Origin: Oceanospirillaceae bacterium
GTDB lineage: Bacteria > Pseudomonadota > Gammaproteobacteria > Pseudomonadales > Balneatricaceae
Length of the DNA stretch: 5,985 nucleotides
Assembly (NCBI GenBank): GCA_023954795.1
Contig: JAGSHA010000212.1
Location: 1 to 5,985, forward strand
Reading direction: 5' to 3'
The position numbers and the translations under genes are program-made. The notes beneath the pieces were generated by a model that ran no database searches, was not told where the DNA came from, and worked only from the letters and a program-made list of their open reading frames with translations. This document shows, piece after piece, positions 1-5,704 of this stretch. The number at the start of each line of letters is the position of its first letter. Position 1 is the stretch's first letter.

Positions 1-440
1 ACAAAGACGTCAAACTGGTTGGTGTAGAACCTGCAGGTAAAGGTCTCGACACCAAAGACCACTCTGCCACGCTAACACTGGGCAAACCAAGCGAACTTCA
101 TGGCATGAAGTGTTACGTCTTGGAAACTGAAGACGGTGAACCGATGCCAGTTCACTCCATCGCCTCTGGCCTGGATTATCCGGGTGTAGGTCCACAGCAT
201 AGCTACCTGAAAGACTTGGGGCGTGTTGACTATGATTCAGTGACCGATGAAGAGTGCCTGAACGCATTCATGACACTGTCTCGCGTTGAGGGCATCATTC
301 CTGCGCTGGAAAGCTCACATGCTGTCGCTTGGGCTATGCGCAAAGCCCCAGAACTGCCATCGGATCAAATGATTCTGGTAAACCTGTCCGGCCGCGGTGA
401 CAAAGACGCCGACTACGTGGCGGACAAGCTCGGCCTGTAA
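1..440 (+). CDS. trpB: Tryptophan synthase beta chain, C-terminal part (5' end outside window)
   Basis: This is the last 145 codons of a PLP-dependent tryptophan synthase beta subunit, which condenses indole with L-serine to give tryptophan in the cytoplasm. The reading frame is open from base 3 to the TAA at 438-440. Family landmarks are visible: VGVEPAGKG near the edge, ELHGMK, HSIASGLDYPGVGPQHSYLKD, TDEECLNAF, EGIIPALESSHAVAWA and the C-terminal NLSGRGDKD loop that cradles the PLP phosphate side. The C-terminus (YVADKLGL) is intact. In most proteobacteria trpA follows trpB closely; here no trpA follows, and the next gene is an unrelated arsR more than 600 bp away. Either trpA lies elsewhere or this is an extra, unlinked trpB copy. 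Family assignment is very secure; the paralogue class cannot be decided from this fragment. Confidence 0.95.
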   Translation, partial: KDVKLVGVEPAGKGLDTKDHSATLTLGKPSELHGMKCYVLETEDGEPMPVHSIASGLDYPGVGPQHSYLKDLGRVDYDSVTDEECLNAFMTLSRVEGIIPALESSHAVAWAMRKAPELPSDQMILVNLSGRGDKDADYVADKLGL

Positions 441-461
441 AACCCCAGATAGAAAGATAGC

Positions 462-502
462 GGGTGGTCTGTCAGTTATAGACTGCAAATCACCCCTCTT
501 TT
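462..502 (+). terminator. Probable rho-independent terminator of trpB
   Basis: Twenty-one bases after the trpB stop, GGGTG (462-466) pairs with CACCC (491-495), and inside it GTCT (467-470) pairs with AGAC (479-482). The stem is followed by CTCTTTTA. The stem is interrupted and the T-run is short, so this is a moderate-strength candidate. Confidence 0.5.
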
Positions 503-640
503 ACCTCTGTCGTCTTCGAAAAATCACACTCCCTCCCCTTCAGTAAGACAAAGCAGTCAGCCATACCCCGCCTAGCAACACGTCAATTAGCTTCGATCAT
601 CGAGGCTGGCACACTTAATCTCAGATTCTGGCATCGATTC
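503..640. other. Gene-free spacer between trpB terminator and first sRNA-like element
   Basis: I see no open frame with a credible start, no RNA gene and no clear promoter here. The only structure is a compact dyad at 589-607, in which AGCTTCGAT pairs with ATCGAGGCT around one central base (one G-T pair). It has no T-tract and no known function. Confidence 0.4.
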
Positions 641-654
641 TCTGATTTTCAGAC

Positions 655-685
655 AAAAAAAACGGGCTACCCTGACGGGCGCCCG
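655..685 (-). terminator. Rho-independent terminator of sRNA copy A
   Basis: Read on the minus strand, CGGGC (685-681) pairs with GCCCG (667-663). An inner part, GCCC/GGGT, closes on a GTCA loop, with one bulged A between the two stems, and eight T follow directly (662-655). On the plus strand the A-run precedes the hairpin, so it can terminate only leftward transcription. Confidence 0.8.
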
Positions 686-876
686 AAAATCGCGGTTTGC
701 TTCAATGACAAGAGCCTTTGCTTGAAGTCGGAGGAAAGGCGCTAACGTGAAACGCCTTAGATCCTGAAAAACATCCCTAAGAGCACCCTGTTACAACATA
801 AGGGGGGCCGCCATCCTTGGCAGCGAAAAGCGAACAATGTCAGTGAGGTAACCTGTTCGCCCATCTCTCGTGAGCA
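655..876 (-). ncRNA. Putative Fur-regulated small RNA, copy A
   Basis: The predicted transcript of about 220 nt runs leftwards from near 876 to the U-tract ending at 655. Starting at the 5' end it contains: a small CTC/GAG hairpin; a stem joining 855-860 to 830-835 (GCGAAC with GTTCGC) that encloses a short AGG/CCT hairpin (846-854); a hairpin at 807-824 with a 6-nt loop; a diverged middle that holds AAGGCG/CGCCTT; a 45-nt block (686-730) nearly identical to copy B; and a terminator. Position pairs 809/822 and 669/680 form G-U in the minus-strand RNA but C-A on the plus strand, which argues for this orientation. Repression by iron-loaded Fur is inferred from the box on its promoter. RyhB and PrrF are functional analogues; I see no clear sequence homology to them. 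No RNA data support it yet. Confidence 0.62.
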
Positions 877-882
877 GGACCA

Positions 883-910
883 ATAGTACAGTAATGATAA
901 TTATTATCAA
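883..910 (-). promoter_or_regulatory. Sigma70-like promoter of sRNA copy A
   Basis: On the minus strand a -35 TTGATA (910-905) and a -10 TACTAT (888-883) are separated by 16 bp, which predicts a start near 875-877. The Fur box sits over the -35 and the spacer, an ideal place for repression. The same arrangement is kept in copy B. Confidence 0.6.
895..909. promoter_or_regulatory. Fur box A
   Basis: TGATAATTATTATCA is an exact match to the 7-1-7 Fur consensus (TGATAAT-N-ATTATCA). The surrounding 19-mer (890-908) matches 16 of 19 positions of the classical enterobacterial iron box. It overlaps the leftward promoter of the putative sRNA and lies about 147 bp upstream of the arsR start on the other strand. 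Confidence 0.85.
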
Positions 911-962
911 TAGCATTTATAAAATACTTTCCTCATCTTTCTTTAGCTTATCCTTATTGGAT

Positions 963-1017
963 GCAGTTTATACATATATCATTTACCATATATAAATAGC
1001 GCTAAAAATCTAAGCGC
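963..1017 (+). promoter_or_regulatory. Candidate arsR promoter and operator dyads
   Basis: An AT-rich imperfect inverted repeat joins 963-977 (GCAGTTTATACATAT) to 988-1000 (ATATATAAATAGC). It contains a possible -10 TATAAA at 991-996, with a weak -35 TTTATA at 967-972 (18-bp spacer). A second dyad follows, GCGCT (999-1003) with AGCGC (1013-1017). ArsR-family repressors commonly bind a dyad over their own promoter, so autoregulation is plausible. Neither dyad is a textbook ArsR site. Confidence 0.4.
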
Positions 1018-1055
1018 CTCTCTTAAACTCAGAATGGGCTTTTTAAGTTAACACT

Positions 1056-1400
1056 ATGAATCCAGTGCAGTTTTACAAGTGTCTGGCAGACGAAACCCGC
1101 CTAAAGTGCCTGCTTCTGATCGAAAACGAAGAAGAGTTGTGCGTGTGTGAATTAACAGCGGCGCTAGATGAGATTCAACCAAAAATATCACGTCACTTGG
1201 CGCAGTTGCGACAATGCGAATTACTCGTCGATCGCCGACAAGGCAAATGGGTTTTTTACCGTATCAATCCTGATTTACCTAAGTGGTGTAAAAGGGTGTT
1301 AGCTGAGTCTGCAACGAATAACGCACTCTTTCTCAGAGAGCCCACACTTGCACTTGGCTCGATGGGAGATCGCCCCGAACGCGTCAAGTCTTGCTGTTAG
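1056..1400 (+). CDS. arsR: ArsR/SmtB-family metalloid-responsive repressor
   Basis: This small cytoplasmic winged-helix repressor is 114 aa, close to E. coli ArsR (117 aa). The ELCVCEL motif places Cys29 and Cys31 in the recognition-helix region where E. coli ArsR binds As(III)/Sb(III). The DNA-binding helix QPKISRHLAQLR (41-52) and the wing RQGKWVFYRI (61-70) match the same subfamily. The third Cys of the E. coli site (ELCVCDLC) is absent here (ELTAALD), but further Cys are present at 9, 18, 54 and in a terminal SCC tail (113-114). Normally metalloid binding releases the repressor from its operator. No arsB, acr3 or arsC lies in the window, so it is an orphan or acts elsewhere. It sits between two copies of the Fur-box/sRNA element and runs opposite to them. 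No strong Shine-Dalgarno sequence precedes the ATG. Confidence 0.92.
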   Translation: MNPVQFYKCLADETRLKCLLLIENEEELCVCELTAALDEIQPKISRHLAQLRQCELLVDRRQGKWVFYRINPDLPKWCKRVLAESATNNALFLREPTLALGSMGDRPERVKSCC

Positions 1401-1482
1401 CGGACAAAGAATGAACGCAGCGAAGGTGCATTCAAAGCCAGACACCAGCAAAACCTTCTAGCCTAGCCATACCACTCTTCCC
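1401..1482. other. Spacer after arsR
   Basis: I see no gene or convincing terminator between the arsR stop and the second repeat copy. Any arsR transcript would run into copy B antisense to its sRNA. Confidence 0.35.
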
Positions 1483-1495
1483 TCCGATTTCAGAC

Positions 1496-1527
1496 AAAAA
1501 AAATGGGCTACCCTTGCGGATAGCCCA
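1496..1527 (-). terminator. Strong rho-independent terminator of sRNA copy B
   Basis: On the minus strand TGGGCTATCC (1527-1518) pairs with GGGTAGCCCA (1513-1504) over ten base pairs, including one T-G, closed by a GCAA (GNRA-type) tetraloop. Eight T follow (1503-1496). The closing pair is T-A here and C-G in copy A, a compensatory change. Confidence 0.88.
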
Positions 1528-1641
1528 AAAATCGCGGTTTGCTTCAATGACAAGAGCCGTTTGCTTGAAGTCGGGAGGCGGCAATGCATACATCATTCAC
1601 TGCGCGCCAAAACCTTTAGATAGAGCCCTTTCAATAAGTTT

Positions 1642-1673
1642 AAAAAGGGGCCGCCGCCATCTCTGGCGGCGGC
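1642..1673 (-). terminator. Possible internal (early) terminator in sRNA copy B
   Basis: GCCGCCGCC (1673-1665) and GGCGGCGGC (1658-1650) form a perfect 9-bp stem with a 6-nt loop, then CCC and TTTTT (1646-1642). The three C before the T-run weaken it. The copy A counterpart (807-824) has no T-run, so early termination, if real, is specific to copy B. Confidence 0.4.
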
Positions 1674-1732
1674 AAAACGAACAAAGTCAGTGAGGTAGTA
1701 ACCTGTTCGTCCATCTCTCGTGAGCACGACCA

Positions 1733-1760
1733 ATAATATAGTAATGATAATTATTATCAA
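1733..1760 (-). promoter_or_regulatory. Sigma70-like promoter of sRNA copy B
   Basis: On the minus strand, -35 TTGATA (1760-1755), a 16-bp spacer and -10 TATTAT (1738-1733) predict a start near 1725-1727. The -10 has five of six consensus bases. The Fur box covers the -35 and spacer. Confidence 0.65.
1745..1759. promoter_or_regulatory. Fur box B
   Basis: This 15-mer is identical to Fur box A (TGATAATTATTATCA), a perfect 7-1-7 palindrome. It lies about 100 bp upstream of the EamA transporter start and over the leftward sRNA promoter. Confidence 0.85.
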
Positions 1761-1861
1761 TAGCATTTAACAAATAATTTTGTCTTTTCTTGATCTGCCC
1801 TTCTGGCGCACATCTTCGCTTAGCGGTAGGGTTGGCGCTTAATTTTCTGGACTAGAACACT

Positions 1862-2755
1862 ATGCACAACCGAAATGCCCGCGCGGACCTACTCCTTCTG
1901 ATCGTTGCCACAATCTGGGGGCTCGCATTTGTTGCCCAAAGAATGGGAATGGATCATCTCGGTCCCTTTGGCTTCAATGCCGCCAGATTTTTATTAGGTG
2001 CGGTTTCTCTGTTACCACTTCTGCTTATCTTTAAACCCGCAAAGCAAGGCGACTTCAGCGCACTAACAAAAGGTGGCGCTCTTGCAGGGTTTGTTCTTTT
2101 TATGGGCGCGACGTTGCAGCAGGCAGGTTTGGTATACACAACCGCCTCAAATGCAGGCTTTATCACCGGCCTTTATATTATGTTGGTACCGTTCTTTGGT
2201 CTGGCGATTGGCGAACGCACCCAAAGCAATACCTGGATAGGGGCGGCATTAGGCGTAGTAGGTTTATATCTATTAAGTGTCAACGAAGCGTTAAGCGTCA
2301 ATCCCGGGGACCTCTTAGTCTTAGCCGGAGCGGGAGCATGGGCAGTCCATGTTCTACTTTTGAGCCGATTGGCCCCTCGCTTTGACAATCTGCGTCTGGC
2401 TATCAGCCAGTTTCTCGTGTGCGCAGTGTTAAGTGGCATTGCAGCGCTTCTATTTGAGTGGGATACCCTGAAGTTGGAGAATTTCAGCGCAACGCTTGGC
2501 CCGATTATTTATGCAGGTTTGTTTTCAGTGGGTATCGCTTACACACTACAGGTCGTCGCACAAAAGGACGCACCGCCCTCACACGCTGCAATTATCATGA
2601 GCCTTGAGGCTGTATTTGCTGCGGTAGGAGGCTGGCTGCTACTCAGTGAACAACTCAACAGTCGAGAACTGATGGGTTGTGGCCTGATGTTAGCTGGGAT
2701 GCTTATCTCGCAACTGCCGCTAAAGAAATTGTTTCGGCAAAGCCAGCAGGTTTAG
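1862..2755 (+). CDS. EamA/DMT-superfamily inner-membrane transporter
   Basis: This 297-aa protein has the two tandem EamA repeats and about ten hydrophobic helices typical of drug/metabolite exporters. The first repeat begins LLLLIVATIWGLAFVAQRMG and includes the family-typical ASNAGFITGLY region (about 95-105). The second starts near GDLLVLAGAGAWAVHVLLLSRLAP (about 149-172) and ends with MSLEAVFAAVGGWLLLSEQL (about 246-265), the conserved penultimate-helix signature. A basic tail (LKKLFRQSQQV) suggests a cytoplasmic C-terminus. Substrates of such proteins cannot be predicted from sequence; amino acids, nucleosides and metabolites are all known. It is 75 bp upstream of the zinc GTPase gene and may be partly co-transcribed with it. 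No clear Shine-Dalgarno sequence precedes the ATG. Fur box B lies in its upstream region but seems aimed at the opposite strand. Confidence 0.93.
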   Translation: MHNRNARADLLLLIVATIWGLAFVAQRMGMDHLGPFGFNAARFLLGAVSLLPLLLIFKPAKQGDFSALTKGGALAGFVLFMGATLQQAGLVYTTASNAGFITGLYIMLVPFFGLAIGERTQSNTWIGAALGVVGLYLLSVNEALSVNPGDLLVLAGAGAWAVHVLLLSRLAPRFDNLRLAISQFLVCAVLSGIAALLFEWDTLKLENFSATLGPIIYAGLFSVGIAYTLQVVAQKDAPPSHAAIIMSLEAVFAAVGGWLLLSEQLNSRELMGCGLMLAGMLISQLPLKKLFRQSQQV

Positions 2756-2809
2756 ATCCCGTATTGTAGCGAGCTTGACCCAAGGGCTTATTAAGCGCAG
2801 TATTTCTAA

Positions 2810-2830
2810 AAAATGTTATAAAGTAACAAT

Positions 2831-2832
<2 letters not shown>
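2810..2832. promoter_or_regulatory. Zur-like box overlapping the GTPase gene start
   Basis: The inverted repeat TGTTA (2814-2818) / TAACA (2824-2828) sits in a 23-mer that resembles the gammaproteobacterial Zur consensus (GAAATGTTATA-N-TATAACATTTC, from memory). Ten of 11 positions match in the left arm and about six of 11 in the right. COG0523 GTPases are classic Zur targets, so context supports it. It ends at the ATG. Confidence 0.6.
2814..2822 (+). promoter_or_regulatory. Possible extended -10 promoter, near-leaderless start
   Basis: TGTTATAAA fits an extended -10 (TG-N-TATAAA, five of six hexamer bases) embedded in the Zur-like box. It would place the transcript start at about 2829-2830, one or two bases before the ATG at 2831. 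The lack of any Shine-Dalgarno sequence upstream of that ATG agrees. I see no good -35 at standard spacing. Confidence 0.35.
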
Positions 2833-3886
<1,054 letters not shown>

Positions 3887-3978
3887 GAGTGCGACAATTG
3901 GTCACATCATTTGCGCACGGCGGTTCGCTAGAATAGGAGCCGCTGTACCTCGCCACTCTTAGCTTTTTGGAATTCTCA

Positions 3979-4449
3979 GTGTCCAATCGTCTGCTTCAAT
4001 ATACGATTTTTAGTATCCTTGCCCTTGCTCTGGGTGTTGCTGTGGTCTGGTTACCAAAACAGCTAAAGCCGCAGACCTCTGGAAACCCGCTATTCTTAAC
4101 GGACAGTAATTGCAGCATCAAACACTCCGACTGCAGTGCAAGAATGGATACTCGTTCAATCAGGGTGGATGTATCCCCCAGAGAGATCCGTAGCACGATT
4201 CCACTGACATTTAACGTCACGTTAAAAGGTATTAACGCGAATGCCGTCAACCTTAGTCTGGAAGGTCAGGATATGTATATGGGCCTGAATCAGATATCTC
4301 TCACCCCGGTAGCCAATCAACCCGGCGTGTGGCGTGGTATAACTGAACTGGCGATCTGTACAACCGGAGAGATGCCTTGGCGGGCACGCATCATTGCTCA
4401 GCAAGACCAACAACAACTTGAAGCCCACTTTGATTTCACAGCCAAATGA
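3979..4449 (+). CDS. Membrane-anchored periplasmic protein upstream of Sco1, function unknown
   Basis: This is a protein of about 156 aa if it starts at the GTG at 3979, which has GGA seven bases upstream; a TTG at 3967 would add four residues but has no ribosome site. One N-terminal helix (about 7-25, YTIFSILALALGVAVVWL) anchors it with the rest in the periplasm. A Cys-containing segment (NCSIKHSDC, Cys45 and Cys52) is followed by a beta-rich domain with VNLSLEGQDMYMGLN (91-105), PGVWRG and CTTGEMPWRARI (127-138). This resembles the FixH/YtkA-type Ig-like fold in its Met-rich turn, but that is only an impression. Its stop overlaps the sco1 start as ATGA (4446-4449), implying translational coupling. 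The Cys, His and Met residues would suit copper binding, and linkage to Sco1 points to cytochrome oxidase CuA maturation. I do not recognise a named family with certainty. Confidence 0.8.
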   Translation: MSNRLLQYTIFSILALALGVAVVWLPKQLKPQTSGNPLFLTDSNCSIKHSDCSARMDTRSIRVDVSPREIRSTIPLTFNVTLKGINANAVNLSLEGQDMYMGLNQISLTPVANQPGVWRGITELAICTTGEMPWRARIIAQQDQQQLEAHFDFTAK

Positions 4450-5060
4450 AAAAAAACGGACTGAACACCTTACGCACACTGCTTATCCTGACCGCATTTT
4501 TACTGGTTGGGATGGCGTTAGCCTTCTATTTTCGCCCCCAACCGGTGGACCAACGCATTGCACTTGGTGAATCCCTGGGTGGGGAATTTACTCTACAGAC
4601 CAGCGAAGGCTCCCTGAAGCTCTCAGACCTGGCTGGGAAAGCCGTCGTATTTTATCTGGGATACACCAACTGCCCAGATGTCTGCCCGACGGGTCTGGCC
4701 GTGTTATCACAAGCTATTCACACATTAACGCCTGAAGAACAGGCCCAGGTTCGTGGCGTATTTTTGAGTGTCGATCCTGAGCGCGATAGCGTAGATGCAT
4801 TGAAAGAATACGCCGCGTTCTTTCATCCGAATATCATCGGAGCGACAGGCAGTCGCGAAGAGATTGACCGCGTGGTTAAACGATACGGTGCATTCTATCG
4901 AATTGGCGAAGAGACAGATTCAGCTTCAGGTTATGCCGTTGATCACTCCTCTCGACTGTACCTGATCAACCAAGAAGGCATATTGGTTTCAACCCTGATG
5001 CATAGCAGCACACCGGCAGAAGTTGCAGCAGGTTTAAAGTCCATCCTCAACCAAGGCTGA
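4446..5060 (+). CDS. Sco1/SenC-family copper chaperone
   Basis: This 204-aa membrane-anchored thioredoxin-fold protein has an N-terminal uncleaved helix (about 9-29) followed by a periplasmic domain. The copper site is complete: CPDVC (Cys76 and Cys80, in GYTNCPDVCP) plus the distal His167 in AVDHSSRLYLI. Other family features are VFLSVDPERDS (105-115) and the central YGAFY. Sco proteins deliver copper to, or reduce, the CuA centre of cytochrome c oxidase subunit II. Length is typical. Its start codon overlaps the stop of the preceding gene (ATGA), so the two form a coupled operon. No cox genes are in the window. A large inverted repeat follows the stop. Confidence 0.95.
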   Translation: MKKNGLNTLRTLLILTAFLLVGMALAFYFRPQPVDQRIALGESLGGEFTLQTSEGSLKLSDLAGKAVVFYLGYTNCPDVCPTGLAVLSQAIHTLTPEEQAQVRGVFLSVDPERDSVDALKEYAAFFHPNIIGATGSREEIDRVVKRYGAFYRIGEETDSASGYAVDHSSRLYLINQEGILVSTLMHSSTPAEVAAGLKSILNQG

Positions 5061-5067
5061 CCCTTCT

Positions 5068-5102
5068 TGATGCAGCACACGAGTATACGGTGTGCTGCAT
5101 CA
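5068..5102 (+). terminator. Large hairpin after sco1, probable transcription end
   Basis: TGATGCAGCACAC (5068-5080) and GTGTGCTGCATCA (5090-5102) form a perfect 13-bp stem with a 9-nt loop, seven bases after the sco1 stop. The following TCTCCTTTC is only weakly T-rich, so it may be a poor intrinsic terminator or mainly an RNA 3'-end stabiliser. Confidence 0.6.
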
Positions 5103-5215
5103 TCTCCTTTCATCGGTGCATTACAGACACAGCATTACGTTCGACATGAGTAACATCCCCTCATGTTTACTCACGCTATACAGGCCTCAAGGGTCGGTTG
5201 AAAGGAACCGCTAAT

Positions 5216-5704
5216 ATGCATCGCCTATTATTCGCGTTACTCTTTTGCTGCACGCTCAGCACGATCAGTTACGCTGAAACCATTCGTCAGATAAACCTAA
5301 AAGACCAATGGGATATACCACTCCCCCTGACGACAGAAACTCAGTGGATCATTTATTCACACCACAAAGCCGGTGGCGAGTGGACACACAATGTACTGAC
5401 GAAATTGAATTTAGTACCGCTGAAGCAATATCAACTGGTCTACGTCGCCAATATTTCTGCGATGCCGGGGATTATAAGTAGGATGTTTGCCCTGCCTAAA
5501 ATGCGGGACTATGTGTTCAGGATTGGTCTGGTAGAAGATGCTGAACACGTAGAGGGATGGCCAAAAAAAGAAAACCGGATAACCGTAATGCAGCTGCAAT
5601 CATTTAACGTAAAACAGGTGCATTACTTTGCAGACGAGATCGCTTTAGAACGTTTTATATCTGAACACATTGCTCGAACTCAGCGCCCCGCTAGCGAAAA
5701 TTGA
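5216..5704 (+). CDS. Secreted protein of unknown function
   Basis: This 162-aa protein starts at the ATG at 5216, chosen because AAAGGA lies nine bases upstream; an upstream TTG at 5198 is in frame but lies before that site. A clear Sec signal peptide is present (MHRLLFALLFCCTLSTISYA, cut probably after residue 20), giving a periplasmic product. The mature part contains WIIYSHHKAGGEWTHNVL, a YVANISAMPGIISRMFALPKMRDYVFRIGL block (about 77-106) and a C-terminal ITVMQLQSFNVKQ strand. I have an impression of similar conserved hypothetical proteins with a xALPKMRDY motif in gammaproteobacteria, possibly thioredoxin-like in fold, but there is no redox CxxC; the only Cys are in the signal peptide. 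It follows sco1 by about 155 bp, in the same direction but after a hairpin, so it is probably a separate unit. Its 3' end overlaps the convergent gene by 25 bp. Confidence 0.85.
   Translation: MHRLLFALLFCCTLSTISYAETIRQINLKDQWDIPLPLTTETQWIIYSHHKAGGEWTHNVLTKLNLVPLKQYQLVYVANISAMPGIISRMFALPKMRDYVFRIGLVEDAEHVEGWPKKENRITVMQLQSFNVKQVHYFADEIALERFISEHIARTQRPASEN

Larger units (their letters stand above)
641..925 (-). repeat. Copy A of a duplicated ~290-bp Fur-box/sRNA element
   Basis: This segment is repeated in direct orientation at 1483-1775. The strongest blocks are 650-730 (terminator plus a 45-nt near-identical stretch) and 830-919 (promoter, Fur box and 5' RNA hairpins). The middle (about 731-800) has diverged almost completely. 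No terminal inverted repeats or target-site duplications are evident, so it looks like an ancient segmental duplication rather than a transposed element. The pattern of conserved regulatory ends and a free middle fits a duplicated RNA gene. Confidence 0.85.
1496..1726 (-). ncRNA. Putative Fur-regulated small RNA, copy B
   Basis: The predicted leftward transcript is about 230 nt, from near 1726 to the U-tract at 1496. Starting at the 5' end: a CTC/GAG hairpin; a stem joining 1705-1710 to 1677-1682 (ACGAAC with GTTCGT) that encloses AGGT-AGTA-ACCT; a perfect 9-bp GC hairpin (1650-1673, 6-nt loop) followed by CCC and five U; a diverged middle; the conserved 46-nt block 1528-1573; and a strong terminator. 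Its promoter is closer to consensus than that of copy A. The internal GC hairpin with U5 may end part of the transcription early and give a form of about 85 nt, similar in size to RyhB. Iron control through Fur is inferred from the box; the targets are unknown. Confidence 0.65.
1483..1775 (-). repeat. Copy B of the duplicated Fur-box/sRNA element
   Basis: This is a direct repeat of 641-925, offset by about 840 bp. The block 1528-1573 matches 686-730 with a single one-base indel. The block 1677-1769 matches 830-919 with a handful of substitutions and one 3-base insertion (in the AGGT-ACCT hairpin loop). Terminator and hairpin arms differ mostly by changes that keep pairing. The middle (about 1574-1640) is unrelated to copy A. 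Confidence 0.85.

Noticed and set aside
10..267. Minus-strand open frame opposite trpB
   Set aside because: It lies fully within the conserved trpB coding sequence and its translation has no recognisable motif.
655..685. Terminator for rightward transcription
   Set aside because: The A-run precedes the hairpin on the plus strand and no T-run follows it; only leftward termination fits. The same holds for 1496-1527.
830..876. Direct homology of the sRNA to E. coli RyhB
   Set aside because: Copy A contains GACATTG, as in the RyhB core as I remember it, but copy B has GACTTTG and the rest does not align; a 7-base match is too weak.
895..909. Zur box rather than Fur box
   Set aside because: The TGATAAT-N-ATTATCA palindrome matches Fur exactly and lacks the TGTTATA/TATAACA arms of Zur sites.
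641..1775. Duplicated element as an insertion sequence, MITE or integron attC pair
   Set aside because: The copies are direct repeats without terminal inverted repeats, target duplications, transposase or attC-type core sites; conservation concentrates in promoter, RNA stems and terminator instead.
641..1775. CRISPR-like repeat structure
   Set aside because: There are only two long diverged copies about 840 bp apart, with a protein gene between them and no short regular repeats or cas genes.
1954..2439. Minus-strand open frames inside the EamA gene
   Set aside because: They are shadows of a clearly coding membrane protein with no family-like sequence of their own.
3935..3979. AGGAG at 3935-3939 as the ribosome site for an upstream start of the pre-Sco1 gene
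   Set aside because: The only in-frame codon near it is CTG at 3943, just three bases away, and a stop (TAG, 3934) precedes; GTG at 3979 is better placed.
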